DNA of 64,000 nucleotides. Source: Symbiodinium natans (lineage: Eukaryota; Sar; Dinophyceae; Suessiales; Symbiodiniaceae). Both the position numbers and the translations under genes were made by a program. How positions within the stretch are numbered: the first letter of the stretch is position 1; each line of letters begins with the position of its first letter. Shown here in pieces: positions 21,490-31,157 of the stretch. Where the stretch lies: the NCBI GenBank assembly GCA_905221605.1, contig CAJNDS010002379.1, forward strand, positions 720,001 through 784,000. Direction: 5' to 3'. The notes under the pieces are model-generated. The model was given only the letters and a program-made list of their open reading frames with translations, made no database searches and was not told the DNA's origin.

Positions 21490-21842
21490 TTCAACCCTGC
21501 AACCCTGAAACCCTAAAACCCTAAACCCCAAACCCTACTGAACCCCAAACCCTACTGAACCCCAAACCCCAAACCCTAAACCCCAAACCCTAAACCCTAA
21601 ACCCTACACTCCAGCCCCCTCAACCGCCTATGAACCCTCAAGCCATTCTCGAACGAGCTGAGTAGCTCCTGACTTGCCCTTGCCGTTTGCATTCATGGCG
21701 GTGGCCTCCGCTTTCGTTTAGGGTTTAGGGTTTAGGGTTTAGGGTTTAGAATTTAGGGTTTAGGGTTTAGGGTTTAGGGTTTAGGGTGTAGGGTGTAGGG
21801 TGTAGGGTTTAGGGTTTAGGGTTTAGGGTTTAGGGTTTAGGG
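21490..21842. repeat. Convergent telomeric cassette, core 21606-21715
   Basis: 110 bp core. Minus: AG|G at 21705 opens ATAMNANGKGKSGATQLVRE then WLEGS. The right arm is about 17 units including three TGTAGGG. The left arm is CCCCAAA/CCCTAAA. Confidence 0.78.
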
Positions 21843-22043
21843 GTTAACAAGCGTTCAGGATCTGCAATATAGATGCTCCCTAAACCCTACGGAAAACCCT
21901 AAACCCCAAACTTAACTGCGCAAAAAACTCTGTCTTGGGTGCCGCAAACGAACTGCGCCTTTACAGCATCTGCAAACTCATGCTTCACGCACATCAGCGT
22001 TCTCGGAAAGCATCGAGTGCTTCCTTCGCGCCTTGGGTCTGTA

Positions 22044-22221
22044 TACTTGGAGGATCGGGGCACTTAGTAAGTAAGGATGTCCGTACCTATATATATATAT
22101 ATATATGTAGATATAGTCACCTTAGTACCTCAATTGGGGTTATAAGTAAGTTACTTATAGCCCCCCTTGCCAGGTCCCCTGCTCCTTTAAGTAGCCCGAG
22201 TGCATGTCTAGGTCTCCAAGC
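22044..22221 (+). mobile_element. Family B element, copy 2, with (AT)n insertion
   Basis: Starts TACTTGGAGGATC, ends GGTCTCCAAG. The interior matches copy 1 (GGGGTTATAAGTAA, TGCTCCTTTAAGTAG) but contains an added TATATATA tract at 22,087-22,106. The 115-codon plus frame across it is not a gene. Confidence 0.82.
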
Positions 22222-22319
22222 TGCACGAGGCATCACGATAAGCATAGTCCTGATGACACAAGGTAGCAGAAAACAACCCTAAACCCTAAACCCAAAACCC
22301 TAAACCCTATGACTACAAC

Positions 22320-22500
22320 AGCTATTACGACGACGACTACTGCAAAAACACAGTCCATGAACACAAAAACACATCAACAATGCTGCACTGCTTTTAGTTT
22401 ATCCAGGCTCTAGAATCACAAGTTTCAAATACCCCTTCTGCGACATCAGTTTGTTGGGGTGACCCGTTATTCCCTCAAGTTTTTTTACAAATGGTTTATA
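22320..22500. other. Unique AT-richer spacer
   Basis: About 180 bp, no repeat or convincing frame recognised. Confidence 0.5.
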
Positions 22501-22859
22501 TAGGGTTTGGGTTTAGGTGTTTAGGGTTCGGGGCTTACGCAGTAAGGCTTGACCTCAGGGCCTTCCGGGAGTCTTGAAGAGCCAGAGCCCGGAGAATCCA
22601 GAAAGCTAAGTTTAGGGTTTAGGGCTAGGGTTTAGGGTTTAATTAGGGTTTAGGGTTTAGGGTTTAGGGCTTAGGGTTTAAGGTTTAGGGTTTAGGGTTC
22701 CATGTAAAGCCTTACGAAAAGAGGCCCCAAAGAAATGTTGTGATAGATAGTCCACGGGCCAGCCCGACGCACCGCCAAGTTTTTTATAGAGGTTCCAAGT
22801 TTGTTTGGGGGTTTAGGGTTTAGGGTTTTGGGGGGGAACCTTGTTAAAGCCAGTGCAAC

Positions 22860-23038
22860 ATTAACGAAGAATTCGCCCCTGCGACGATTGTGATTGCCAA
22901 CATTATTTCAATTGCATCCACTAGCTCGTGGACTGTCATCGCGAGTCAGGTACAAGCAGTGTTTCTTTTCAGAACGGCCTCAAAGGTGGCAAGCTTGTCC
23001 CAACGATAGAAGTGCTTGATCTTCGCGCTGCTCCCCTC
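22860..23038 (-). CDS. Exon-like segment
   Basis: Minus: AG|G at 23038 opens EGSSAKIKHFYRWDKLATFE then AVLKRNTA to GTACCT at 22953. Beyond, another frame (HELVDAIEIMLAITIVAGAN) is open. Balanced composition, no telomere words. Family unknown. Strand preference is mine, not proven. Confidence 0.42.
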
Positions 23039-23047
23039 CTGCACTTC

Positions 23048-23158
23048 AAGGGGTTCAAGGTCAAGAGGTTCCCTAAACCCTAAACCCTAAACCCTATACC
23101 CAAAAATAAACCTAACTAAACTGCAGGGTTGAAGGGGTTCAAGGTGAAGAGGTTCCCT
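23048..23158. repeat. 27-bp direct duplication flanking a telomeric block
   Basis: 23,048-23,074 and 23,132-23,158 differ at one base of 27 (AAGGGGTTCAAGGT.AAGAG core). Between them are CCCTAAA units and a short A-rich filler. Confidence 0.92.
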
Positions 23159-23169
23159 CCCCCAAACCC

Positions 23170-23313
23170 TACTTGGAGGTTCATGGTACTTATGAACCAG
23201 TTAGAACGGTACTCATAACCCACTTACAAGCCCCTTGAGTGCCCTAGTATGGTTATGGGTACAGTTAGAAGTAGAGTTATCGTTGGCTAAGAAGTACCAT
23301 GAACCTCCAAGTA
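23170..23313. mobile_element. MITE-like element family A, intact copy A1
   Basis: 144 bp, terminal inverted repeats of 22 bp beginning TACTTGGAGGTTCATGGTAC, AT-rich interior with TTATAA-type words. Related copies at 26,499, 35,934, 45,308, 47,634 and 59,764. Confidence 0.92.
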
Positions 23314-23680
23314 GACCCTAAACCCTAAACCCTTGGGTGTTTTTGGGAACATCTATTCAGGATCCCCTGATAAAAAATGAGGGCTGTGTAGGTCCCCAAG
23401 AACGGGTTTAGGGTTTAGGGTTTAGGGATTAGAGAAAACCTAAGAAACCCTGGAAAGCCTGTAAAACCTCAAACGTTGCGACTCTTGAACCCCAAGTTAA
23501 ACCCCAAAACCAAAACCCCGCAAACCTTAAACATAGAGGCTCCTTGCGTTCGGTTGGAAACCCTACGAACCCTAGAAACCCAGGAGCCCCCAAACAACGT
23601 GCTTGGGGTTTAGGGTTTAGAGAAACCCCTAAACAAACACCGGGCAATCCTGAAAGTCTTAATAAGCATGGAGCGGGCTC

Positions 23681-23983
23681 CCTAAACCCTAAACCCTATA
23701 CCCTAAACCCTAAACCCTAAACCCTGAACCCTAAACCCTAAACCCTAAACCCTACACCCAGCAAACCCTACACCCTAGGCTCCTTGCGTTCGGCTGTGAA
23801 GTTCTTTCCCTGTGGCAGTCCGATCTTCTTGAAGAGTGCGTCCTCGGGGGGGGGGAGAGATCGGGTTTAGGGTTTAGGGTTTAGGGTTTAGGGTTTAGGG
23901 TTTAGGGTTTAGGGTTTAGGGTTTAGGGTTTAGGGTTTGGGGTTTGGGGTTTGGGGCTTGGGGTTTGGGGTTTAGGGTTTGCT
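23681..23983. repeat. Convergent telomeric cassette, core 23761-23863
   Basis: The core shares 17 identical bases (AGGCTCCTTGCGTTCGG) with 23,537-23,553, the two copies flanking the left arm. The right arm is 10 perfect TTTAGGG, then TTTGGGG units. Confidence 0.82.
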
Positions 23984-24057
23984 GTTGACAGGGACTTGGA
24001 GTCGATGTGATCAATATAAGTGAGCCGGCTGATGCTAGCATCAGCATATGTGGCATA

Positions 24058-24389
24058 TCATGCTTCCAGTTTGGTGATGATGTCAGTCATTGTTGTACAC
24101 TGTTCTTGTAAGACTCTCAACCAAGCATTTGTCTCTCGCTGAGACAGATTTGAGGGTTTTTTTGCCTTTTCGAAGGAATTTGTCGGATTTAGTCAGGAAA
24201 TTAAACCGAGCATGGCAAAAAGTGGTACGCAATGTCCTGGCGCTCCAACTCAGGATAAGCAACGTGAGGAACTTTGGTGATGTCAAGAGCAATATACTGA
24301 TTAGCATCAAGAATGTTTTGTCGCGCCTGGAGCAGTTGATTGCGCATGCGGCAGCAATGGGCAACAGGCCACGTTTTTGCATGATTCGA
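24058..24389 (-). CDS. Unidentified two-exon gene piece with a plain 68-bp intron (model)
   Basis: Minus strand: 24,389-24,207 is 61 codons, including AESNHAKTWPVAHCC, LLQARQNILDANQYIALDIT and YPELERQDIAYHFLPCS. A 68-bp GT...AG stretch (24,206-24,139) containing CTGAC and ending TGTCTCAG follows, then RETNAWLRVLQEQC and MTDIITKLEA to TGA at 24,058-24,060, in frame if spliced. A 107-codon plus frame (24,090-24,413) also exists, so the strand is not certain. The intron would lack telomeric repeats, unlike the rest. Family not recognised; a mobile-element protein is possible. Confidence 0.42.
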
Positions 24390-24599
24390 CTCAGCCAAGG
24401 TCGGTCAAGATGACATTTGGGGAGGTCCAATAACCCGGTTTAGGGTTTAGGGTTTAGGGTTTCTTCTAGACGTCCCTCCTTATACCCTTAAGGGTTTAAG
24501 AAACGCTTGGACCCATCCTGCTAGCGCCTTCTGCCTGAGGACCGAGCTGCAAACGAAATCGCGCGATGAGGCTCCGCTCAGCAACACTGCTCCCTACAC

Positions 24600-24897
24600 C
24601 CTAAAGACCCTTGAAGACCCTAAAGACCCTCAAAGACCCTAAAAGACCCTAAAGACCCTAAATTTGAAAGACCCTAAAAAAGACTCTAAACCCTGAAGAA
24701 CCTCTGCCCTAAAAAACCCGCACTTTAAAACCCAAAAACCCTACAACCCCGAAGACCCTACACCCTCGAAGGCTTAAACAAAACAGCCATCATGAAAAAC
24801 CCTAAAAGACCTCAAACCCTAAACCCGAAAGACCCTAAACCCCGAAGGCCCTAAACCCTCGAAGACCTAAACAAAACAATCGTCATGCGCCGGATCC
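24600..24897. repeat. Degenerate AAAGACCCT words with 33-bp duplication
   Basis: Many CCCTAAAGAC variants. 24,762-24,794 and 24,855-24,887 are 28/33 identical copies of a unique piece (ACCCTCGAAG...AAACAAAACA...TCATG). Confidence 0.8.
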
Positions 24898-25437
24898 CCC
24901 TAAACCCTAAACCCTAAACCCTATACCCTAAACCCTAAACCCTAAACCCTCGAAAGGCTTCAATCATCCCTTGGCTGGATCCTTCTGGTCTTTCGAATCC
25001 CGGTTCTTCTTCGACAGCTTCTCGTCGATCTTCAACGTCGCCTCAAACTGCTGGACCTCCGCTCAGAAGGATGGTTTTAAGGGTTTATATGGTTTCGGGT
25101 GTTTAGGTTTATAAGGTTTAGGATTTAGGGTCTATAGGGTTTGGGGTTTAGGTTTATAGGGTTTTATAGGGTTCATAGGGTTTATATGGTGAAGGTTTTA
25201 GGGTTTATAGCACAAGGTTTAGGGTGTTTGGGGTGTTGAGGGTTTGTAGGTTTTAGGGGTTAGGGTGTTTAGGTTTATAGGGTATGTGGAGTTTGTAGGG
25301 TTTATAGGGTTTATAGTGTTTGGCTGTTTAGGCTTAATAGGGTTTATAGGGTTTATAGGGCTTATAGGGTTTATAGGGTTCATAGGGTTTATAGGGTTTA
25401 TGGTCTAAGGTTTAGGGTTTCGGACCTCCGCTCAGAA
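24898..25437. repeat. Cassette with TTTATAGGG right arm, core 24952-25075
   Basis: Core minus frame VQQFEATLKIDEKLSKKNRD (Lys-rich) from AG|G at 25056. The right arm is 340 bp of TTTATAGGG-type words. The 16 bp GGACCTCCGCTCAGAA is present at both edges of that arm (25,053-25,068 and 25,422-25,437). Confidence 0.82.
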
Positions 25438-25465
25438 AGAGGGTCCAAGGTTTTTAAGGGTTTTA

Positions 25466-25489
25466 GGGTATATATATATATATATATTT
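25466..25489. repeat. (TA)n microsatellite
   Basis: About 11 TA units inside telomere-variant words. Confidence 0.93.
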
Positions 25490-25544
25490 CGGGTTGATAC
25501 ACAGGGTTTATATTTAGGGTTTGTAGGGTTTCAAGAGTTTCTAG

Positions 25545-25700
25545 GGCTGATTCACCCACACTGCGCCAGGACATCGACGCGCATCGCCTTGCGTGGCGCG
25601 CCTGCACCTTCCGGAACGTCCATCCAAGTCGCCGAGACAAGTGTCCAGGACAGCGTTGTCTCCATGGAGGCAGCACCACCGTACACAGACACGTGTGCAA
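25545..25700 (-). CDS. Exon-like GC-rich segment
   Basis: Minus reading QFAHVSVYGGAASMETTLSW then TLVSATWMDVPEGAGAPRKA and MRVDVLAQC is open for about 50 codons. A second minus frame is also open. Flanked by TTTATAGGG words on both sides. No clear acceptor. Confidence 0.33.
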
Positions 25701-25894
25701 ATTGTTATAGGGTTTATAGGGTTTAGGGTTTAGGGTTTAGGGTTGAAAAGGGTTTGTGGGGCTTGTACGGGCTTATGGGGGCTTTTGGGGGTTTATAGGG
25801 TTCAGAGGGTCTATAGGGTTTGTGGGGTTTATGGGGTGTTTTTGGTTTATGGTGTTTACGGGTGTAGGGTTTATAGGGTGTATAGCTTAAGATT

Positions 25895-26100
25895 TAGGGT
25901 AACCTTCGCATACAGAAGTTGATCTCAATTCGGGGCCCTTGTTGGCACTCTGAACTACTACAAGGAAGACAATGAAAAAAGTAACCCAAAGGGTCCCATG
26001 ATGTCTGTAGCTCGATCTCCCTCTTGACCAGCTGCATCCCGAAATAGTTTGGCTGCTCCACAAGAACGTGACACACTCGCTCTCAATCCCGTAGAGAAAA
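25895..26100 (-). CDS. Unidentified open segment
   Basis: 60 codons on the minus strand, including VEQPNYFGMQLVKREIELQT and SWDPLGYFFHCLPC. Another minus frame encodes a hydrophobic run (LWVTFFIVFLVVVQ). Unique; family unknown. Confidence 0.35.
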
Positions 26101-26154
26101 AACCAAACCTAAACCCCTGCACTCCACTTGAGCTCTACACCACCGGACGGTTTT

Positions 26155-26228
26155 GGGTTTAAGGGTTAAGGGTTAAGGGTTAAGGGTTAAGGGTTAAGGG
26201 TTCAGGGTTTAGGGTTTAGGGTTTAGGG
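26155..26228 (+). repeat. TTAAGGG variant array
   Basis: Six TTAAGGG units, then TTCAGGG and TTTAGGG. Confidence 0.93.
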
Positions 26229-26332
26229 CTACCAAATAAACGTGAATCCCACAGCCCTGGCGCCTTGCTCTCGATGGGGTAAACTTCGATGGCAACCGAC
26301 CGCGCAGCTGATGCCTCGAGGGAAGCTGATTA
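26229..26332 (-). CDS. Exon-like segment between telomeric blocks
   Basis: Minus: CTCGAG|GCA at 26314 opens ASAARSVAIEVYPIESKAPG then LWDS to GTTTAT at 26241. The segment sits between TTTAGGG arrays on both sides. Confidence 0.4.
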
Positions 26333-26498
26333 AGGGTTTAGGGCTTAGGGTTTAGGGTTTAGGGTTTAGGGTTTAGGGCGAGCCTCTTCGTGGTCTCGGG
26401 TGTACGGGCTTAGGTGTTGAGGGTTTAGGTTCTAGGGGTTGAGGGGTGTCAGGGGTTTGGAGGTTTTAGGGGTTTAGGGGTGTAGGGGTTTAGGGGTT

Positions 26499-26686
26499 TA
26501 CTTGGAGGTTCATGGTACTTACTAACCGATTCTGACGGTCCTTATAGTCCACTTACAAGCCCCTGAATTACCCTAATATGGTTATAAGTATAGTTATAAG
26601 TACAGCTATAATTGGCTAATGAGTAGCCCTAAACCCTAAACCCTAAACCCTAAACCCTAAACCCTAAGCCCATGAACCTCCAAGTA
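26499..26686. mobile_element. Family A element A2 split by a CCCTAAA array
   Basis: Both terminal inverted repeats are present (TACTTGGAGGTTCATGGTAC start; CCATGAACCTCCAAGTA end). Between GAGTA (26,625) and CCATGAACC (26,669) lie 43 bp: G, five CCCTAAA and CCCTAAG. Intact copies have AGTACCATGAACC, so the array sits at one point without visible loss or duplication. Confidence 0.93.
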
Positions 26687-26769
26687 GGGGCTGAACATCC
26701 CAAGGCCCGCCCTATCCATGGACCTCCACGCAGTCCCTGGCAGAAGTAAAGCCATGAAACTCGAAAAGG

Positions 26770-26905
26770 TAGGGTTTAGGGTTTAGGGTTTAGGGTTTAG
26801 GGTTTAGGGTTTAGGGTTTAGGGTTTAGGGTTTAGGGTTTAGGGTTTAGGGTTTAGGGTTTAGGGTTTAGGGTTTAGGGTTTAGGGTTTAGGGTTTAGGG
26901 TCTAG
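26770..26905 (+). repeat. Long perfect TTTAGGG array
   Basis: About 18 perfect units followed by TCTAGGG/TCTCGGG variants. Confidence 0.95.
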
Positions 26906-27135
26906 GGTCTCGGGTCTCGGGCATTAGGGTATTAGGGTTTAGGGTACTACGCCCTGAACCCTTCTGTCGAACGCCCTGAGCCCTATACCCTGCCTTTGGG
27001 AGGGCTGCCTTATTTGGGGGGATCCTACCCCAGATGTTGCCCTAAACCAGCCCCTAAACAGAGATCCCGACCAACAGCTGGTGCCATACGTCAAGCCTGC
27101 CTTCTCAAAGCCGTGGGCTGATACCGACTTACCAT

Positions 27136-27350
27136 GCTAAACCCTAAACCCTAAACCCTAAACCCTAAACCCTAAACCCTAAACCCTAAACCCTAAACCC
27201 TAAACCCTTGAAAGGGCTTAGGATTTGGAGTGGACCCTGAAGACTTTTGCTACCCCTCTGCGACCCTAAATGGCCCGAAACCCTGAAGGGCCTGGGGCCA
27301 TATTGGGTTTAGGGTTTAGGGTTTTAGGGTTTAGGGTTTAGGGTTTAGGG
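27136..27350. repeat. Convergent telomeric cassette, core 27211-27303
   Basis: About 10 perfect CCCTAAA, a 93 bp core containing a few degenerate words, six TTTAGGG. Confidence 0.72.
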
Positions 27351-27358
27351 ATTGAAAC

Positions 27359-27480
27359 GCTGGTGATGTGCCTCCGGATTGAACGCTGGAGGGGACCTGG
27401 ATGGCTTCAACTCAACTGAGCTGCCGATGCCAGGATCGACCAGTAATTTAGGAAAAATGACAGGGTACTGCTGCCTTGGT
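27359..27480 (-). CDS. Exon-like segment
   Basis: Minus: GTGTGCAG at 27,481-27,482 then about 40 codons, PRQQYPVIFPKLLVDPGIGS then SVELKPSRSPPAFNPEAHHQ, to GTTTCA at 27,358, which leads straight into the telomeric array. Family unknown. Confidence 0.42.
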
Positions 27481-28189
27481 CTGCACACCCTAAACCCTAA
27501 ACCCTTAACCCCTAAACCCCGATAAGGGAACGTTAGGCAACATAAGGAAACGCGCCAGGGAGAAGGGTGCCAAGGGTGTCTCATGCTGCCATATGGTTTC
27601 GATAAGGGTTTAGGCTTCACACTTCCGAGAGGTTCCTCTACCTGCCCGAGAGTACAAGTGTTGGGTACCGTAAACCCTCCTCTACTAAGTCGTAGCCAAG
27701 TCCCGGTTGTGGGGTAGACCCTATCTAAACCCTAAACCCTACACCCTAATCCCAAAACCCTAAACCCTAAACCCGAAACCCCAAATCCTAAACCCTAAAC
27801 CCCAAACTCTAAACTTGAAACCCCAAATCCTAAACCCTAAACTCCAAATCGTGGGGTCTGTGTCAAGGCTGCACCTGTGTCAAGGCTACACCTGGGGCTG
27901 GCGTTGGGAGAGTGGGTCGACTCCCCGCACTCTACATGACTACTCCCTAAACCCTAAACCTTACAACCTAAGCCACCTAAACCCCAAAACCTGAACCCTC
28001 AGCCCAAAATTCCAAAAACCGCAAACCCTAAACCCTAAACCCGAAACCCGAAAGCCTTAATGGGCCCTGACTCCATTCTTGCAGTCTTTGCAACCTTTCA
28101 TGACCAAGAAGGGTTTCGAGAGGTGTAGGGTTTAGGGCTTAAGTTTAGGGTTTGGTTTAGGGTTACTTGGCAATCCTGAGGCATAGACC

Positions 28190-28350
28190 CTGGACCCTTC
28201 GAACAATTCGGGGGTTTGGGGGGGGGGGGTTGTGGTTGGGGGTGTGTGGGGTTCTGTCGCACCACACACAGGACCGACAGCTGTCAAATGCTGGGGTGGC
28301 TGCTCCATCCGTATGCACTCATTCAGGAAGCACTTCTCCAAGTTCACCTG
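28190..28350 (-). CDS. Exon-like segment with good acceptor
   Basis: Minus: TTGGGCAG|GTG at 28347 opens VNLEKCFLNECIRMEQPPQH then LTAVGP (26 codons) to GTGTGT at 28,269. A poly-G of about 10 lies just beyond at 28,219. The plus strand is also open in two frames. Family unknown. Confidence 0.4.
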
Positions 28351-28494
28351 CCCAAGCAAGGTTTCGGGTTTAGGGCTTCCCATCAGAAACTTTGTACCTC
28401 TGAAGTATTAGTGGGGGGGGAAACACCCAATAAGACCCTTACCTTGCAGGTTCTTCATCGGGAAATGGGCTAATTAGGTACCATCATATACCCC

Positions 28495-28735
28495 TTTCAC
28501 CCAAATCCCTAAAAGCCCTAGGAGCTGTGAGTTACCTGTGTGGGAGGATATGAGTTATGAAAAGGGTTTTATGAGGGGCAGGGTTAAAGTACCCTTGATA
28601 AACTACAACTGCACCTCAACTGTTTAGAAATTTCGGACCCTTCGTAGCCCAGTAAGAATATTAAGGGCACCCTTCTTGGGGTTGGCTAGATCAAAAGGTC
28701 AAAAGGTAACCCAGAACCAAAAAAGAAAGGCAACC
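28495..28735. other. AT-richer spacer with family D copy 3
   Basis: GTAGCCCAGTAA.AATATTAAGGGCACCC (28,648-28,678) matches 550-590. The rest is unique. Confidence 0.6.
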
Positions 28736-28810
28736 AAGGGAGTCGCTGGGGTGTTGTTCGTCGAAGCACCCTGACAGGAGCCTGGCCAGGGCCCTTCGCA
28801 ATCCTGCATC
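28735..28810 (-). CDS. Exon-like GC-rich segment
   Basis: Minus: GATGCAG|G at 28803 then IAKGPGQAPVRVLRRTTPQR, 69 bp to GTTGCC at 28,734. Low confidence in strand. Confidence 0.3.
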
Positions 28811-28837
28811 CCAAAACCCTCCTAAGCCCCTAAAGCC

Positions 28838-29042
28838 CTAACACCTTAAAGCCCTTAAAGCCCTCTAGGCCCTTTGAAGACCTTAAAGCCCTTAAAGCCC
28901 TCTAGGCCCTTTATATATGACCTTAAAGCCCTTAAAGCCCTCTAGGCCCTTTATGACCTTAAAGCCCTTAAAGCCCTCTAGGCCCTTTGAAGCCCTTAAA
29001 GCCCTTAAAGCCCTTTAGGCCCTTGCAGCCCTTAAAGCTCTG
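28838..29042. repeat. Minisatellite of about 40 bp, five units
   Basis: Units of CTTAAAGCCCTTAAAGCCCT + CTAGGCCCTTTG with length changes (one carries TATATA). Confidence 0.93.
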
Positions 29043-29319
29043 GAGACATTGGGCCTTGGCCTTTGACCCCTAAGGTTGTACCCTTGACCTTGGGCTTGGG
29101 GTCCCTGTTTTAACAGATGCTCTTAAGGGAATATAAGGGCAAGATTTGGAGTACATGAAGGGACACTCTGAGCCGGGTGTAACCTTAGGGGTCCGAGTAT
29201 GACCCACTTGAGACAAAACATCCTCAAAAACCCAAGAAATGCTAAACTAAGGTGTAGGGCTTAGTGGCTAGAAAAAAAAAAAAAATGTACACACTGAAGT
29301 CCCTGGGTGGGTCTCAGGA
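29043..29319. other. Unique spacer with poly-A
   Basis: No gene seen; A13 at 29,273-29,285. Confidence 0.6.
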
Positions 29320-29490
29320 GCCTCCCACCCTAAACCCTAGACCCCCAAACCCCTAAACGCTAAACCCCTAAACCCTACACCCTAAACCCTGAAGGCTCGG
29401 GCGCTTCGCTCTTTTTCCGCGCCGCAGCACGCGCCGCTGGTCTTGAGACTTCAGGGTCTAGGGATTAGGCGGATGAGGGTATAGGGCTTT
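29320..29490. repeat. Convergent cassette, core 29393-29445
   Basis: Short 53 bp core, minus frame PAARAAARKKSEAPEPS (Ala/Lys-rich). The right arm is weak. Confidence 0.6.
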
Positions 29491-29759
29491 AGCATATAGG
29501 ACTCCTTCTTGAACGCTCATGGATACACACAGAGTTACATGGCCACGTTTTTACATCATGCTCCACACCCGGGGGCCCCTGTTACCGCATGGCCCCTGAT
29601 AATTGTGGTCCCTCGGCCTAGCAAGGAGCCGTACAACGCTGGGTTTAGGGTTTAGGGTTTAGGGTTTCTTTATTGTCCTAACTACTGCAAGCAATTCTTT
29701 TCTTCGATGAGGTACATATGGGAAATCTGGAACCCCTCCCGCAAATGCTAAACGCTGGC

Positions 29760-29900
29760 GTTTTAGCCATGAGTCCCCGGACTATATTACGGAATAGGGG
29801 ACCCCCATATATGTCCCTAAATGGTAGGAAGTCCCTTATAATAGGGACCCCAATACGGTACCCCTAATTTCGGAAGCCCCCATATACGTACATATTCGGG
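29760..29900. mobile_element. Family G inverted-repeat-rich segment
   Basis: Contains TATTACGGAATAGGGGACCC and GGGACCCCAATACGGTACCC in opposite sense, plus CCCCCATATA twice. Related words occur at 20,120, 59,140 and 60,030. Confidence 0.55.
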
Positions 29901-29929
29901 CTGACGGGCTTTCAAACTTCAACCCAAAC

Positions 29930-30020
29930 GCTTGCATTGTCCGCCAAGCTCTGCTCGGATTCACCGGTTGGCATCTCCGTGCTCAGGAGTTCACGAGGCG
30001 AACCCGTCGCTGCCTGGACT
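29930..30020 (-). CDS. Exon-like segment
   Basis: Minus: AG|G at 30013 opens AATGSPRELLSTEMPTGESE then QSLADN (26 codons) to a GC-type donor at 29,935. Low telomere content around it. Confidence 0.42.
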
Positions 30021-30142
30021 TCCACAAAAGCTTTGGGTTTTAAGGCTTCAGACTGCTTTTCGCGTCAGGTTTAGGGTTGGGCTATGAATAGGCTGATTAA
30101 TAGCCCATCCGTTTCTCTTGCTACACATGCTCTTGTGGTCGC

Positions 30143-30143
30143 G

Positions 30144-30207
<64 letters not shown>

Positions 30208-30256
30208 CACTCTCTCTCTCTCTCTCTATCGGTCACTCTCTCTCTCTCTCTCTCTG
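30143..30256. repeat. (CT)n microsatellite
   Basis: 114 bp of CT/TC repeats with CGGTCA interruptions. The poly-(Ser/Leu) frames over it are not genes. Confidence 0.97.
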
Positions 30257-30729
30257 CCTCCGTCTTTGTTTCGGAGTCTGGTTCCATCTCCAGGTGGGCT
30301 GTGATATGCTTGTGTGAGATGGTGATTGAAGACTCTTCCTGTTGTATAGAGGGGGCAGAGCTCCTAAAGGTCTAGGGCATAGGGAGCAAGAAGCTCGCTG
30401 CCACTGAGCACTCAAACCCTAATTAATCCCAAAAGGATCACCATCGCACAAGGCCCCACAGCCTGGAAGCCTCTAAACCCTGAACACAAGACCTAAACAC
30501 GCAAGTGTAGGGCTTCGGGTTCCGTCAGCCCTATAAAGCCCAAACGCGAGCTGCAAGCTACAGGTCAAACCTCACCAACCTTTCTGTCGCTTCGCAAGTG
30601 GACGAAAGCACCTCCTGTTTGCTGCCCCTCCCCCAACCCCCACAACGCAGGGTTTGCGGTGTCGGGTGTAGGAGTTTCGCATGGGTTGTTAGGGTTTTGG
30701 GGGGGTCAAAAGCTCTAAACACCTCTCTC

Positions 30730-30815
30730 TCTCATGTGTAGATATTATATGTATATATATATATATATGTCTATTTATTTACTTATATTTATATATATAT
30801 ATATATATGTATGTA
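30730..30815. repeat. (AT)n / TATG microsatellites
   Basis: Two TATATATA tracts (30,749-30,768 and 30,789-30,811) separated by ATTTATTTACTT. Confidence 0.95.
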
Positions 30816-30923
30816 TATGTGCTTGGTGGTCCCAGAAATCCTCTTGACAAAACCTACAACTTAAAACTCCAACCGCCCTGTACATGCCGAGAAGCTTGGT
30901 CGCCCGGCAACAATTCACTCATA

Positions 30924-31100
30924 AGGTACCCTTTTTGGGGCTGGTGACTTTGTAAGGGAACCTGGAACAAAAATAGTTTAGGGTTTAGGGTTTAGGGTTT
31001 AGGGTTTAGGGTTTAGGGTTTAGGGTTTAGGGTTTAGGGTTTAGGGTTTAGGGTTTAGGGTTTAGGGTTTAGGGTTTAGGGGTACCGCTGGGCTACCAAG
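30924..31100. mobile_element. Family D element split by a long TTTAGGG array
   Basis: GGTACCCTTTTTGGGG...AAGGGAACCTGGAAC, then 15 perfect TTTAGGG units (30,976-31,080), then GGTACCGCTGGGCTACCAAG. The uninterrupted relative is at 18,080-18,161. Confidence 0.88.
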
Positions 31101-31157
31101 GAAGGGCCTGGGTTCGTCAGGCGCGATGAAGAGGCCGGATCCTGCATTTCAGGATGG

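Noticed and set aside
21935-22282. 115-codon plus-strand frame
   Set aside because: Runs through a family B MITE and an AT microsatellite.
30084-30415. Serine/leucine-rich frames on both strands
   Set aside because: They are the translation of a 114-bp CT microsatellite.
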